A DNA stretch of 64,000 bases from Paracoccus stylophorae (lineage in GTDB: Bacteria; Pseudomonadota; Alphaproteobacteria; Rhodobacterales; Rhodobacteraceae): NCBI RefSeq assembly GCF_028553765.1, contig NZ_CP067134.1:2585001-2649000 (forward strand). Direction: 5' to 3'. The position numbers and the translations under genes are program-made. A model generated the notes under the pieces. That model was not told the DNA's origin. It did no database searches and saw nothing but the letters and a program-made list of their open reading frames with translations. Each line of letters begins with the position of its first letter. Position 1 is the first letter of the stretch. This document shows, in pieces, positions 44,134-53,532 of this stretch.

Positions 44134-46235
44134 AGGTGGACAGCGCCGCCCTTTGCCCGCCGGTCGCGGCCGTGCCGCCCGATGCGCCGCTGGCCATGCC
44201 GATCCAGGATTTCCGCGCCCCGCCCGCCACCCGCCGCAGCCGCAAGCCCGAAGGCTGGCGCGTCCATGCGGCGCGGCTGATCGCGTTCGGCGGCACCGCG
44301 GCGCTGGCCGTGACCGGGTTCCTGCAGATGTGGGCGTCGTTCGGCGACCGGCCCACCCCGATGCAGTGGGCGCTGCTGGTCCTGTTCGTGCCGACCTTTG
44401 CCTGGGTCGGGTTCTCGTTCTGCGCCATGATCGCGGGGCTGTTCGCGCCGCGCCTGCGCACGCCGCAGGGGCCGAACCCGGCGCGCATCGCCGTCGTCAT
44501 GCCGGTCTATCACGAGGATGCCGGCAAAAGCATCGGCCTGCTGATCGCGCTGGCCCGCGATCTGGACCGCGAGGGGATGGGCGACCGCACCGAAATCTTC
44601 GTGCTGTCCGACAGCCGCGACCCGGACGTGACCGTGAACGAGACGCTGGCCGTCGCCGCCGCGCGCGAGGCCGCGCCCCTGCCGATCTGGTATCGCCGCC
44701 GGCTGACGAATGACGACCGCAAATCCGGCAACGTGGCCGATTTCGTGCGCAGATGGGGCGGGCGCTATGACCAGATGGTGGTGCTGGACGCCGACAGCGT
44801 GCTGACCGGCGCGACGATCCGCGCCCTGTCGGCGCGGATGCAGGCCGATCCCGATCTGGCGCTGATCCAGACCATGCCGATGCTGGTCGGGGGCGAGACG
44901 ATCTTTGCCCGGCTGACCCAGTTCGCGGGCCGCGTCTATGGCCCGATGATCGCCCGCGGCGTCGCGGCGTGGTCGGGCAACAGCGGCAATTACTGGGGCC
45001 ACAACGCCATCATCCGCGTCAGCGCCTTCGCCGGTGCCTGCGGCCTGCCGCGCCTGCCGGGCAACCCGCCCTTCGGCGGAACCATCCTCAGCCACGATTT
45101 CGTCGAGGCGGCGGCGCTGTGCCGGGCCGGCTGGAAGGTGCGGCTGGACCACGATCTGCGCGGCAGCTATGAGGGCGGGCCGCCGACGCTGCTGGACATG
45201 GCGGTGCGCGAACGCCGGTGGGCGCAGGGCAATCTGCAACATGCGCGCCTGCTGACCATGCGCGGCGCCTGCGCGATCAGTCGCGTCCATTTCGTCATCG
45301 GCATCCTGGGCTTCCTGATGAGCCCGCTGTGGCTGGCGCTGATCCTGGTGGGTCTGGCGCTGTCGGCCACGGTGCTGCTGTCCACGCCGGAATATTTTCC
45401 CAACGCCTATCAGCTTTTCCCCGACTGGCCGGTCTTCGACGCGCGCCGGATGCTGTGGCTGTTCATCGCCGCGATGACGCTGCTGCTGCTGCCCAAGCTG
45501 ATCGCCACCTTTCGCGCCTGGGCGCGCCCCCTGGCCCGCGCCTCGGGCGGGCCGGTGCGGATCTTCGCCAGCGCGCTGTTCGAGATCCTGCTGTCGGCGC
45601 TGATCGCGCCGGTGCAGATGCTGATCCAGACCCGGCAGATCCTGGATATCCTGCGCGGCCGCGACAGCGGCTGGAACGCGCAGGTCCGCGCCGGGTCGAT
45701 GCCCGGCTGGGGCGTGGTGATCGCGCGGCACTGGGGTCACGTCCTGCTGGGGGTCGGCACGCTGCTGGTGCTGGCGCAGTTTTCGCCGCCGCAACTGATC
45801 TGGCTGTCGCCGATCCTGGCCGGGCTGATCCTGTCGCCGCTGACATCGCGGCTGTCTGCCAGCCCGGTCTTCGGGCGATGGGCGCGGATGCGCGGGCTGC
45901 TGGTCACGCCCGAGGAACGCAGCTTTCCGCCGATTCTGTCCGACGCGCTGGCCGCGACCCGCGCCCTGCCCCGCCCGGTCGAGGGCGACGGGGCGATCCT
46001 GCAACTGGCAGACGACCCCGACGCGCGCCGCCGTCACCTTGCCATGCTGGTACCCCCCGCCGACCTGCCCGCCGACCTGGCCGAAAACGACCGGCTGACG
46101 CGCATCACCGCCGAGGCCAAGATCGCCCACGCCGAAACCCGCGCCCAGGCGCTGCGGTTTCTGGACGCGGACGAAACCGAGGCTTTGATTCTCGATCCCG
46201 CCCTTCTCGAACGCTGGAGCCGCCTGCCGGCGTGA
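44130..46235 (+). CDS. opgH: Glucan glucosyltransferase OpgH
   Basis: The 701-residue membrane GT2 enzyme has two N-terminal helices, the catalytic core with IAVVMPVYHED, FVLSDSRDPD, VLDADS (Asp pair), SHDFVEAA and RERRWAQGN (QxxRW-type acceptor motif), and then about six more membrane spans. It polymerises beta-linked glucose from UDP-glucose and exports it. ATG 44130 overlaps the opgG stop (ATGA); the frame continues upstream inside opgG but is antisense-like noise there. Confidence 0.95.
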   Translation: MKVDSAALCPPVAAVPPDAPLAMPIQDFRAPPATRRSRKPEGWRVHAARLIAFGGTAALAVTGFLQMWASFGDRPTPMQWALLVLFVPTFAWVGFSFCAMIAGLFAPRLRTPQGPNPARIAVVMPVYHEDAGKSIGLLIALARDLDREGMGDRTEIFVLSDSRDPDVTVNETLAVAAAREAAPLPIWYRRRLTNDDRKSGNVADFVRRWGGRYDQMVVLDADSVLTGATIRALSARMQADPDLALIQTMPMLVGGETIFARLTQFAGRVYGPMIARGVAAWSGNSGNYWGHNAIIRVSAFAGACGLPRLPGNPPFGGTILSHDFVEAAALCRAGWKVRLDHDLRGSYEGGPPTLLDMAVRERRWAQGNLQHARLLTMRGACAISRVHFVIGILGFLMSPLWLALILVGLALSATVLLSTPEYFPNAYQLFPDWPVFDARRMLWLFIAAMTLLLLPKLIATFRAWARPLARASGGPVRIFASALFEILLSALIAPVQMLIQTRQILDILRGRDSGWNAQVRAGSMPGWGVVIARHWGHVLLGVGTLLVLAQFSPPQLIWLSPILAGLILSPLTSRLSASPVFGRWARMRGLLVTPEERSFPPILSDALAATRALPRPVEGDGAILQLADDPDARRRHLAMLVPPADLPADLAENDRLTRITAEAKIAHAETRAQALRFLDADETEALILDPALLERWSRLPA

Positions 46236-46262
46236 GCCGTCGGCCGCAGGACAACACGCGCC

Positions 46263-47381
46263 ATGAAACGCCTGATCGCCCTAGACATGCTGCGCGGCTA
46301 TGCTCTGGTCTGCATCATGCTGGACCACATGCCGGCCTCGGCGCTGCGCGAATACACGCTGGCGAATTTCGCGATCTTCGATGCGGCGGAATTGTTCGTG
46401 CTGCTGTCGGGGTTCCTGGTCGGTCTGGTCTGGCAAGGCGTGGAGCGGAACGAGGGGCGGCGGGCCGCGCAATGGCGCTTTGCCCGCCGCGCGTTCGAGG
46501 TCTGGCGCGCGCTGGTGGTGGGCGGGCTGATCATGGCGCTGCTGTCGGCGGCGCTGCTGCATGCGGGCCTGAAGCACACCGCGATCTGGAACCAGTATGC
46601 GCACTGGGTGGTCGAGAATCCGTGGGGCTATCTGGGCGTGCTGGCGACGATGTGGCTGCAACCCAACCTGCTGGACGTGCTGGCCGTCTATGTCGTGCTG
46701 ATCGCCTCGGCCCCGCTGCTGGTGCCGCTGATGCTGCGCTTTCCGTTCAGCTTTGCCGCAGCTTCGGTGGCGATGTGGTGGTTTGCGCCGGTGTTGAACC
46801 GGCTTGTTCCCAATCACAGCGATGGCGGGTTGCTGTTCAATCCGTTCGGCTGGCAGATGCTGTTCTTTTCGGGCGTGGCGATGGGGTTGTTCCGTCAGCG
46901 CCTGATGCCGGTCCTGCTGCCCCATGCGCGGCTGATCACGATCGTGGCGTGGGCGATGTTCCTGTTCGGATCGACCATCATCATCGCCGCGCAGATCGGA
47001 GAGCCGGCCCTGCCCCTGCGCAACGCGCTGAAGCTTGTCTATGGCTCGATCGACAAATGGCGGCTGGACGGCACCCGCTATCTGGCGATCCTTGCCGCAA
47101 GCTGGCTGGTCGCGGTGCCGCTGGCCGGTATCATGGAACGGCTGGCCGCGACCCGCATCGGCGTCGGGCTGCAACAGATCGGCCGGGGCGGGCTGTGGTC
47201 CTTTATCGCCTGTGTGCTGCTGTCGGTGCTGGGCGACGCGTTCCAGGTCAACCCGCCCGATCAGCATGTGCTGCGCAAGCTGCTGGTCGATCTGTGGGCG
47301 ATGCTGACGCTGTGGTGGCTGGCCGCGATCTGGCTGCAATGGGGCGCGCCGTGGCAGAAGGGGCGCAAGGCCCGCAAATGA
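46263..47381 (+). CDS. opgC: OpgC-type acyltransferase
   Basis: The 372-residue protein has about ten hydrophobic spans, starting MKRLIALDMLRGYALVCIMLDHMP, with AAELFVLLSGFLVG and GWQMLFFSGVAMG of the OpgC family (acyltransferase 3-like). It transfers succinyl groups to periplasmic glucans, giving them negative charge. It follows opgH by 27 bp. This makes an opgG-opgH-opgC operon as known in Rhodobacter, but without the extra opgI/opgD genes. Confidence 0.93.
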   Translation: MKRLIALDMLRGYALVCIMLDHMPASALREYTLANFAIFDAAELFVLLSGFLVGLVWQGVERNEGRRAAQWRFARRAFEVWRALVVGGLIMALLSAALLHAGLKHTAIWNQYAHWVVENPWGYLGVLATMWLQPNLLDVLAVYVVLIASAPLLVPLMLRFPFSFAAASVAMWWFAPVLNRLVPNHSDGGLLFNPFGWQMLFFSGVAMGLFRQRLMPVLLPHARLITIVAWAMFLFGSTIIIAAQIGEPALPLRNALKLVYGSIDKWRLDGTRYLAILAASWLVAVPLAGIMERLAATRIGVGLQQIGRGGLWSFIACVLLSVLGDAFQVNPPDQHVLRKLLVDLWAMLTLWWLAAIWLQWGAPWQKGRKARK

Positions 47382-47526
47382 CGCAGCGGCGGCGGCGTGC
47401 CGGGCCGTGCCACGACGCGGCGTTCCGACCGGATCGGCTTGATCCGCGCCGGGACCGGACCCATCTTTCTGCCATGCAGCATCCATGCGCTGCGCCACAG
47501 AAAAATCGGATTGCCAGACCCTGACC

Positions 47527-48084
47527 ATGCCGTTTTCCGCCACCGAGACGCAACGCCCGACCCGCGATGACGACCGCGCCGCGCCGCAGGAGGCCGCGCC
47601 CTGCGTGCGCCTGCAAGGTCTGCTGGCGCGGGACCGGCCGCTGCACACCGCGCATCTGTTGCGCCTGACGCCCGAGGATCGCCGCGCGCGGTTCAACGCG
47701 TCGATGTCGGACAAGGCCATCGCCGCCTATTCCCGCGATCTGGACTGGAGCCGGGCCTGGATCTTCGGCGCTTTCGTCGAGGGCGTGCTGCGCGGCGTCG
47801 GAGAGCTGGTGCCGAACGCGGCGGGCGATCAGGCGGAGCTGGCAATCTCGGTCGAGCGTCCGTTCCAGCATATGGGCATCGGCAAGATGCTGAGCCTGGC
47901 CCTGGTTCTGGTCGCGCGCCGCACCGGGATCGGCACGATCCGCATCCTGTATGTGCCGGGCAATGACAGCATGCGGGCGCTGGTCCGTGCGCTGGGCGCG
48001 CGTACGCACAGCGATGACGGCATGATCGAGGGCGTGTTCACCGTCCCGCCGAAACCCGACGACGCCCCGGCCGCCGCCGGCTGA
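47527..48084 (+). CDS. GNAT family N-acetyltransferase
   Basis: The 185-residue protein shows the acetyl-CoA fold: LTPEDRRARF at the start of the domain, AWIFGAFVEGVLRGVGELV strands, and the pyrophosphate loop VERPFQHMGIGKMLSLALV (Q/RxxGxG/A). The substrate is unknown. ATG 47527 is used because GNAT proteins with a short Ser/Thr-Arg-rich leader start here; the upstream in-frame part lacks character. It lies 145 bp after opgC and is convergent with the MATE gene 25 bp away. Confidence 0.85.
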   Translation: MPFSATETQRPTRDDDRAAPQEAAPCVRLQGLLARDRPLHTAHLLRLTPEDRRARFNASMSDKAIAAYSRDLDWSRAWIFGAFVEGVLRGVGELVPNAAGDQAELAISVERPFQHMGIGKMLSLALVLVARRTGIGTIRILYVPGNDSMRALVRALGARTHSDDGMIEGVFTVPPKPDDAPAAAG

Positions 48085-48109
48085 AGGGACGGCGCCGCGA
48101 CGCGTGCCG

Positions 48110-49441
48110 TCAGCCGGCGGGCAAAGCCGCGGCCTCGGCCCGCGGATACAGTCGCGCCATCGCCACGCCGCGCGCGATGTTGAGGGTGATCAGCGCCGCC
48201 CACAGCCCGTGATTGCCGATCAGCGGCGGCAGGGCCACGATCGCCAGCGCATAGATCGCGACCGCCTGCACCATGGCGTTGCGCATCTCTCGGGTCAGGG
48301 TGGCGCCGATGAAGATGCCGTCGAACATCCAGCCTGCGACGCCGATCAGCGGCGCCAGACCGACCCAGACCAGATATTGCCGCGCCTCGACCCGGACGGC
48401 GGGGGCGTTGGTCAGAAGGTCGATGATCGCCGCCCCGCCAGACCAGAAGATCAGCGCCAGGATCAGCGCGCCGCCGATCCCCCATTGCGAGGTCAGGATC
48501 GCCGCCCGCCGGACCCGTTCCGGCCGGCGCGCGCCGACCGCCTGCCCGACCAGGCTTTCGGCGGCAAAGGCGAACCCGTCCAGCGCGAAGGCGGTGATCG
48601 ACAGAAACTGCACAAGCACCTGATTGGCGGCCAGCGTCACATCGCCATGCGCCGCGCCAAGAAACAGGAAGGTCGTGAAGCTGGCCTGCAACAGCACCGA
48701 CCGGATCATGATGTCGCCATTGACGCGCAGCAGCCGGTCCAGCTTGTCGCGGGCAAACAGCGTGGCAAGGTTGCGCGCGGCCGCGACGGCGGCGCGCAGC
48801 ACGTGGCGCGCCATGAACAGCCCCAGCCCCAGACCGCACCATTCCGCGATCAGCGACGCCCACGCCACCCCGGCCACGCCAAGACCCAGCCCCAGCACGA
48901 ACCACAGATCCAGCGCCACGTTCAGCCCATTCTGCACCAGTTGCAGCGCCAGCACGCCGCGCGTCCGTTCGACCGCGATCAGCCAGCCGGTGATGGCATA
49001 AAGCCCGATGGTGGCCGGCGCGCCCCAGATGCGGATCGCCAGATAGTCGCGCGCCAGATCCTCGACCCCGGCGCTGGCGGGGGCCAGACGGAACGCGGCC
49101 CAGAACAGCGGCACCTGCAACAGCACGAATGCCAGCCCGGCGACCGCGGCGATGGTCAGCGCGCGCAGCAGATGGGCGCCGACCTGCGCGCCGTCGCCCG
49201 CGCCGTGGCTTTGGGCCACCAGACCCGACGTGCCCATCCGCAGAAACCCGAAGATCCAGTAGATCGAGGCCAGGATGACCGCGCCGATCCCCACCGCGCC
49301 GATCGGCTCGGGCCGGCCAAGCTGGCCGACCACGCCGGTATCGACCAGCCCCAGAAGCGGGATGGTCGCGTTCGACAGCACGATGGGCAGCGCGATGTTC
49401 AGCACCCGCCGATGCGTCAGCGGGACCGTCGGGTTCTGCAT
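48110..49441 (-). CDS. MATE family multidrug/sodium efflux transporter
   Basis: The 443-residue protein has twelve membrane spans in two halves. Typical elements are RRVLNIALPIVLSNATIPLLGLVDTGVVGQLG at the N-terminus, ALDGFAFAAESLVGQAVGARR near residue 270 and GLAPLIGVAGWMFDGIFIG later. It is of the DinF-like branch. It probably exports cationic drugs or metabolites using a proton or sodium gradient. It follows two thioesterase genes with 3- and 5-bp gaps, so all three form an operon. Confidence 0.93.
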   Translation of the reverse strand: MQNPTVPLTHRRVLNIALPIVLSNATIPLLGLVDTGVVGQLGRPEPIGAVGIGAVILASIYWIFGFLRMGTSGLVAQSHGAGDGAQVGAHLLRALTIAAVAGLAFVLLQVPLFWAAFRLAPASAGVEDLARDYLAIRIWGAPATIGLYAITGWLIAVERTRGVLALQLVQNGLNVALDLWFVLGLGLGVAGVAWASLIAEWCGLGLGLFMARHVLRAAVAAARNLATLFARDKLDRLLRVNGDIMIRSVLLQASFTTFLFLGAAHGDVTLAANQVLVQFLSITAFALDGFAFAAESLVGQAVGARRPERVRRAAILTSQWGIGGALILALIFWSGGAAIIDLLTNAPAVRVEARQYLVWVGLAPLIGVAGWMFDGIFIGATLTREMRNAMVQAVAIYALAIVALPPLIGNHGLWAALITLNIARGVAMARLYPRAEAAALPAG

Positions 49442-49444
49442 GCC

Positions 49445-49942
49445 TCAGCCCTGGGGCATCAGGAAATGCGCGGTTGCCTGCGCAAACATCCGTGCGCGGT
49501 TGTCCTGCCACCCCTCGACATGGACCGAGGCATAGCGCCGCCCCGACCGCACCACCCGCGCGCGGGCATAGGCGTCGCGCGGCAGCCCGCTGCGCAGGTA
49601 ATCGACGGTGAAGTCGATGGTCTTGGGCAGCCGTGGCAGGCTGTCGGGCACGGCGGCGTCGGGCGCGATGCGGCCCGATTCCAGATCCTCCCAGATGGCG
49701 GACCAGGACAGTTCCACGATGGCCGTCATTTCCAGGAACGCCGCCGTCACCCCGCCATGCAGCGCCGGCAGCATCGGGTTGCCGATCAGCTTTTCGTCGA
49801 AGGGCAGCACCGCGGTCAGCTCATCCCCGCGCCGGTCAAAGCGGATGCCCAGCCAGCTCATGTAGGGGACGCCCGTGACCAGCGCGTTCAGCGCGGCATC
49901 GCGGCGCGACTTGATGCGGTGCAAGGGCTCGTTGCGGTCCAT
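49445..49942 (-). CDS. PaaI-type hotdog thioesterase 1
   Basis: The 165-residue protein has the hotdog signature PALHGGVTAAFLEMTAI with the catalytic acidic residue and FTVDYLRSGLPRDAYARARVV strand. PaaI thioesterases hydrolyse acyl- or aryl-CoAs. It starts at ATG 49942 after GAGGCGG. It is between the second thioesterase and the MATE gene; substrate is unknown. The neighbouring divergent beta-oxidation operon suggests acyl-CoA salvage. Confidence 0.88.
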   Translation of the reverse strand: MDRNEPLHRIKSRRDAALNALVTGVPYMSWLGIRFDRRGDELTAVLPFDEKLIGNPMLPALHGGVTAAFLEMTAIVELSWSAIWEDLESGRIAPDAAVPDSLPRLPKTIDFTVDYLRSGLPRDAYARARVVRSGRRYASVHVEGWQDNRARMFAQATAHFLMPQG

Positions 49943-49947
49943 CCGCC

Positions 49948-50394
49948 TCACCTCTCGGCCGTGAAGGTGCCGGTGGCGGTGGCGACGGGGTTGTCGCCAT
50001 CCTCGTCCATCGCGACCGCCCGCAGGAACGCCACGCTGCGCGTCATGTGATAGCATTCGGCCCGCGCCGTGATCCGCTGTCGCGGCGCGGCCGACCGCAT
50101 ATAGTCGATGCGCAGATCTATCGTCGCCGTCGAACGGGGCGCCGCCGGATGCATGATCACCGCCGCCCCGCAGCACGTATCCATCAGCGCCGAGACGACG
50201 CCGCCATGCACCACCTCGCGGCGCGGATCGCCCACCAGATGCGCGGCCCAGGGCATGCTGATCACCGCCCGCGCCGGCCCCAACTCGTCCACCCGCATCC
50301 CCAGGGCGCGCGCATGCGGGATCGCGTCGATGAACTGCTGCGTGATGCGCGCGCGGTCCTGCTGTTCCTGTGACTCGTCGTCGTTGGCGGACAT
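49948..50394 (-). CDS. PaaI-type hotdog thioesterase 2
   Basis: The 148-residue protein has HGGVVSALMDTCCGAAV (hotdog helix) and TIDLRIDYMRSAAPRQRI. It begins at ATG 50394 with GGAGACG upstream. It is a distant paralogue of the next gene and is first in the three-gene minus-strand operon ending with the MATE transporter. Confidence 0.88.
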   Translation of the reverse strand: MSANDDESQEQQDRARITQQFIDAIPHARALGMRVDELGPARAVISMPWAAHLVGDPRREVVHGGVVSALMDTCCGAAVIMHPAAPRSTATIDLRIDYMRSAAPRQRITARAECYHMTRSVAFLRAVAMDEDGDNPVATATGTFTAER

Positions 50395-50579
50395 GCTGCG
50401 TCTCCGTTGCGTGTGAGACAGCATTAGCCCCGGCACCGGGTCATGCTCAAGCCCTGCCGCGACGATGCTGGCGCGCGCCCGTTCGGGGCGGAGGTTCCGC
50501 GCCGTCTTCACGTGACGGTTGAGAAGCGCGGAGCGACCCGCTAGCCTGCCACCGGAAACGAACGTCGCGGAGAAGCCGG

Positions 50580-50960
50580 ATGTCCGACGAACAGCTTGTC
50601 AGCTTCAAGGAGATGTGCGCGCGCTTCGATGTCACCCCGCGCACGCTGCGGTATTACGAGTATATCGAACTGCTCAGCCCGCACCGCGACGGGCGCGCGC
50701 GGTTCTATCGCCCCCGCGACGTCGCGCGCATGACGCTGATCCTGCGCGGCCGCCGCTTTGGCTTTTCGCTGGAAGAGATCCGGCAATGGCTGATGATCTA
50801 TGAGGAAAAGGGCAGCCGCGAACAGCACGAGGTCTGGCTGGCCCTGGCGGACCGGCAGCTGAAGGTGCTGGACGACCAGATCGCGGATCTGCAGGCGGCC
50901 CGCGCCGATCTGGAATCCCTGCGCGACCGGACCGCGCAGGCGGTGCAGGACCGCGACTGA
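50580..50960 (+). CDS. MerR family transcriptional regulator 1
   Basis: The 126-residue protein has the MerR winged helix (LVSFKEMCARFDVTPRTLRYYEYIEL) and a C-terminal coiled coil (about 80-126) without cysteines, unlike metal sensors. It resembles the second MerR protein (51074-51475) in the DNA-binding part. It is divergent from the thioesterase genes. Its effector is unknown; a CoA-thioester or short acid is a guess from context. Confidence 0.88.
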   Translation: MSDEQLVSFKEMCARFDVTPRTLRYYEYIELLSPHRDGRARFYRPRDVARMTLILRGRRFGFSLEEIRQWLMIYEEKGSREQHEVWLALADRQLKVLDDQIADLQAARADLESLRDRTAQAVQDRD

Positions 50961-51001
50961 GACGGCGATCCCGCCACCCGACATCGTGACGCAGCGTCTT
51001 G

Positions 51002-51018
51002 CTTACGTTCGCGTCAAG
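51002..51018. promoter_or_regulatory. LiuR-like palindromic operator before MerR 2
   Basis: CTTACGTTCGCGTCAAG is an imperfect dyad with ACG/CGT cores, resembling the TTnACGnnnnCGTnAA pattern I recall for LiuR (MerR) sites. It lies 56 bp before the MerR 2 start, next to CTATAT (51025-51030), which could be a -10 element. Autoregulation and control of the acyl-CoA genes are inferred. Confidence 0.5.
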
Positions 51019-51073
51019 TAGACCCTATATGGTCTGCAAGGCTCATGCTGGACAGAAGGAGGAGCTGGACGTC

Positions 51074-51475
51074 ATGCCCGACGAATTGATGACAATTCGC
51101 CAGATGTGCGAGACCTTCGGCGTCACCCCGCGCACGCTGCGTTTCTACGAGGCGCGCGAACTGATCTTTCCCGAACGCCGCGGCCAGCACCGGCTTTACG
51201 ACCGGCGCGACCGGGCCCGGCTGACGCTGATCCTGCGCGGCAAGCGTTTCGGGTTCAGCCTGGAACAGATGCGCCAGCTGCTTGAGATCTATGAGCCCGG
51301 CGGCACGAATCGCACCCAGATCGCGGCCACCGTGGCCGTCGGCCGCGAAAGGCTGGCGGACATGGAACGCCAGCATGCCGAACTGAGCGAGGCGATCGCA
51401 GAACTGAAGACCCAGATCGTCGATGCCGAGGCGCGGCTTGCCGCCCTGCCCGACGACGACACGTCCACAGGATAA
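51074..51475 (+). CDS. MerR family transcriptional regulator 2 (LiuR-like)
   Basis: The 133-residue protein has [27 protein letters not shown] and a long C-terminal coiled coil ([24 protein letters not shown]). It resembles LiuR, a regulator of branched-chain and fatty acid breakdown. ATG 51074 follows AGGAGGAGC. It lies 8 bp before the acyl-CoA dehydrogenase gene, so it is in the same operon as that target. Confidence 0.9.
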   Translation: MPDELMTIRQMCETFGVTPRTLRFYEARELIFPERRGQHRLYDRRDRARLTLILRGKRFGFSLEQMRQLLEIYEPGGTNRTQIAATVAVGRERLADMERQHAELSEAIAELKTQIVDAEARLAALPDDDTSTG

Positions 51476-51483
51476 GACAACAG

Positions 51484-53259
51484 ATGCACAGCTATTCCCC
51501 CCCCGTTCGCGATCTGCAATTCGTGTTGCAGGATCTTCTGAACATCCCGGACTCGGGCCTGCCCGGCCACGCGGATCTGGACCCCGATTTCACCGAAGCC
51601 ATCCTTGAGGCCGCGGGCAAGCTGGCCAGCGAGGTAATGGCGCCGCTGAACGGCGTCGGCGACCGGCAGGGCTGCCGGCTGGAGAACGGGATCGTGCGCA
51701 CGCCGGACGGTTTCGCGCAGGCGTTCGACGCCATGCGGCAGGGCGGCTGGACCGCGCTGGACTGCGACCCCGATTATGGCGGGCAGGGGCTGCCCTATGT
51801 CATCGGTTCGGCCACGGCCGAGATGTTCTCGACCGCGAACATGGCCTTCGCGATGTATCCGGGCCTGACGCATGGCGCCTATTCGGCGATTCACGCGCAT
51901 GGCACGGAGACGCAGAAGCAGACCTATCTGCCCCGGCTGGTCAGCTGCGAATGGACCGGCACGATGAACTTGACCGAACCCCATTGCGGCACCGATCTGG
52001 GCCTGCTGCGCACCAAGGCCGAACCCCAGGACGACGGCAGCTATCTGATCACCGGGCAGAAGATCTTCATCTCGGCCGGCGATCACGACATGGCCGAGAA
52101 CGTCATCCATCTGGTGCTGGCCAAGGCGCCGGGCGGCGGCGAGGGAACGCGCGGCATCTCGCTGTTCATCGTGCCCAAGTTTCTGGTGAACGAGGACGGA
52201 TCGCCGGGCGAGCGGAACAATGTCAGCGTCGGCAGCCTGGAAGACAAGATGGGCATCCACGGCAACGCCACCTGCGTGATGAACTATGACGCCGCCAAAG
52301 GCTGGCTGCTGGGCGATCTGCACAAGGGCATGCGGGCGATGTTCACGATGATGAACGAGGCCCGTCTTGGCGTGGCGATGCAGGGCTATGCCTGCGCCGA
52401 AGCGGCCTACCAGAACGCCGCGATCTATGCCCGCGAACGGTTGCAGGGCCGCGCGGCCACCGGCACCGAAAACCCGTCGGGACCGGCCGATCCGCTGATC
52501 GTTCACCCCGACATCCGCCGCAGCCTGATGGATCAGCGGTCGTTCGTCGAAGGTGCGCGGGCGCTGGTTCTGTGGTGCGCGCATCTGATCGACCGCGGCC
52601 ATCAGGGCGACGCCGAGGCCGAGGGGCTGGTGTCGCTGCTGACGCCGGTCGCCAAGGGGTTCCTGACCGATCAGGGCTTTGCCGCGACGGTGCAGGCCCA
52701 GCAGGTCTTCGGCGGCCACGGCTATATCGAGGAACACGGCATGAGCCAGCTGGTCCGCGACGCCCGGATCGCGATGATCTATGAGGGCGCGAACGGCATC
52801 CAGGCCCTGGATCTGGTGGCGCGCAAGCTGCCGCAGGACGGCGGCCGGCACGTGATGGAGTTCTTCAGCCAGGTCAAGTCGTTCTGTCAGGATCATGCCG
52901 GCACCCCGACGCTGGCCGACGATTTCGTGGCCCCGCTGAAAGCCGCGTCGAAGGATCTGCAGACCGCCGCGACTTTCTTCATGGAACGCGGCATGAAGAA
53001 CCCCAACGATGCGCTGGCCGGGTCCCATGATTTCATGCATCTGTTCGGCCATGTCGCGCTGGGCTTCATGTGGGCGCGGATGGCCGCCGCCGCGCAACAG
53101 GCGCTGGAGGCGGGCCAGGGCGACGCAGACTTCCTTAAGGCGAAGCTGATCACCGGACGTTACTACATGCAGCGGCAGTTGCCGATCACGGCCACGCATC
53201 TGGCCCGCATCCAGTCCGGCGCACAGCCCGTCATGGCGCTGGAGGCCGAGGCATTCTGA
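51484..53259 (+). CDS. Acyl-CoA dehydrogenase, DmdC/FadE-like long form
   Basis: The 591-residue protein has the acyl-CoA dehydrogenase core ([47 protein letters not shown]), the substrate Glu in [13 protein letters not shown] (about residue 435), and a C-terminal extra domain (about 470-591) of the type found in DmdC and related long dehydrogenases. It oxidises acyl-CoAs using FAD. DmdC acts on 3-methylmercaptopropionyl-CoA; general fatty acyl-CoA use is equally likely here. It is the first enzyme of the operon with thiolase and FadB. Confidence 0.92.
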   Translation: MHSYSPPVRDLQFVLQDLLNIPDSGLPGHADLDPDFTEAILEAAGKLASEVMAPLNGVGDRQGCRLENGIVRTPDGFAQAFDAMRQGGWTALDCDPDYGGQGLPYVIGSATAEMFSTANMAFAMYPGLTHGAYSAIHAHGTETQKQTYLPRLVSCEWTGTMNLTEPHCGTDLGLLRTKAEPQDDGSYLITGQKIFISAGDHDMAENVIHLVLAKAPGGGEGTRGISLFIVPKFLVNEDGSPGERNNVSVGSLEDKMGIHGNATCVMNYDAAKGWLLGDLHKGMRAMFTMMNEARLGVAMQGYACAEAAYQNAAIYARERLQGRAATGTENPSGPADPLIVHPDIRRSLMDQRSFVEGARALVLWCAHLIDRGHQGDAEAEGLVSLLTPVAKGFLTDQGFAATVQAQQVFGGHGYIEEHGMSQLVRDARIAMIYEGANGIQALDLVARKLPQDGGRHVMEFFSQVKSFCQDHAGTPTLADDFVAPLKAASKDLQTAATFFMERGMKNPNDALAGSHDFMHLFGHVALGFMWARMAAAAQQALEAGQGDADFLKAKLITGRYYMQRQLPITATHLARIQSGAQPVMALEAEAF

Positions 53260-53286
53260 ACCGTCGCACGATCCGGGGCCGGGGCC

Positions 53287-53309
53287 GGGGTATTTGTGCA
53301 AAGAAGAAG
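53287..53309. repeat. Inverted partner of composite repeat copy 3 (AT-rich arm only)
   Basis: GGGGTATTTGTGCAAAG then AAGAAG is the reverse complement (22 of 23) of the arm at 53463-53485. No GC hairpin adjoins it. It lies just after the acyl-CoA dehydrogenase stop. Confidence 0.75.
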
Positions 53310-53462
53310 CACAGGATGCGTCCCGGCCCCTCCCGCCTTCCGGCGGGTCGGGCGTTGACGGCCAGGGACCGGGACGACTTCTCCTTTGGCGGTCATCGGC
53401 TCCCCAGCCTGTACCGCAGGAAAGGTTATGACGGCGCGAGGTTGAAGAAGGGTTAACCGGCC

Positions 53463-53518
53463 CTTCTTCTTTGCAGAAATACCCCGCAGGGGGTGCGGGG
53501 GGCGCGCAGCCCCCCGCA
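53463..53518. repeat. Composite intergenic repeat, copy 3
   Basis: The arm CTTCTTCTTTGCAGAAATAC and CCC (53463-53485) is followed by a G-rich link and a perfect 10-bp hairpin (53494-53503 with 53509-53518, loop GCGCA). It is the diverged form of the repeats at 3.0 and 25.4 kb and ends 14 bp before the GST start. Confidence 0.78.
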
Positions 53519-53532
53519 GGCAAGGAGGAAAG

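Larger units (their letters stand above)
53260..53532. other. 273-bp gap inside the beta-oxidation gene block
   Basis: It holds the 23-bp inverted pair and the GC hairpin of repeat copy 3, with about 150 bp between them that contain no gene and no clear promoter. The gap separates the acyl-CoA dehydrogenase from the GST-thiolase-FadB genes. Confidence 0.6.

Noticed and set aside
45218..47524. 768-codon frame on the plus strand in another frame of opgH and opgC
   Set aside because: Arg/Ala/Gly-rich shadow; opgH and opgC have intact motifs and coupled starts.
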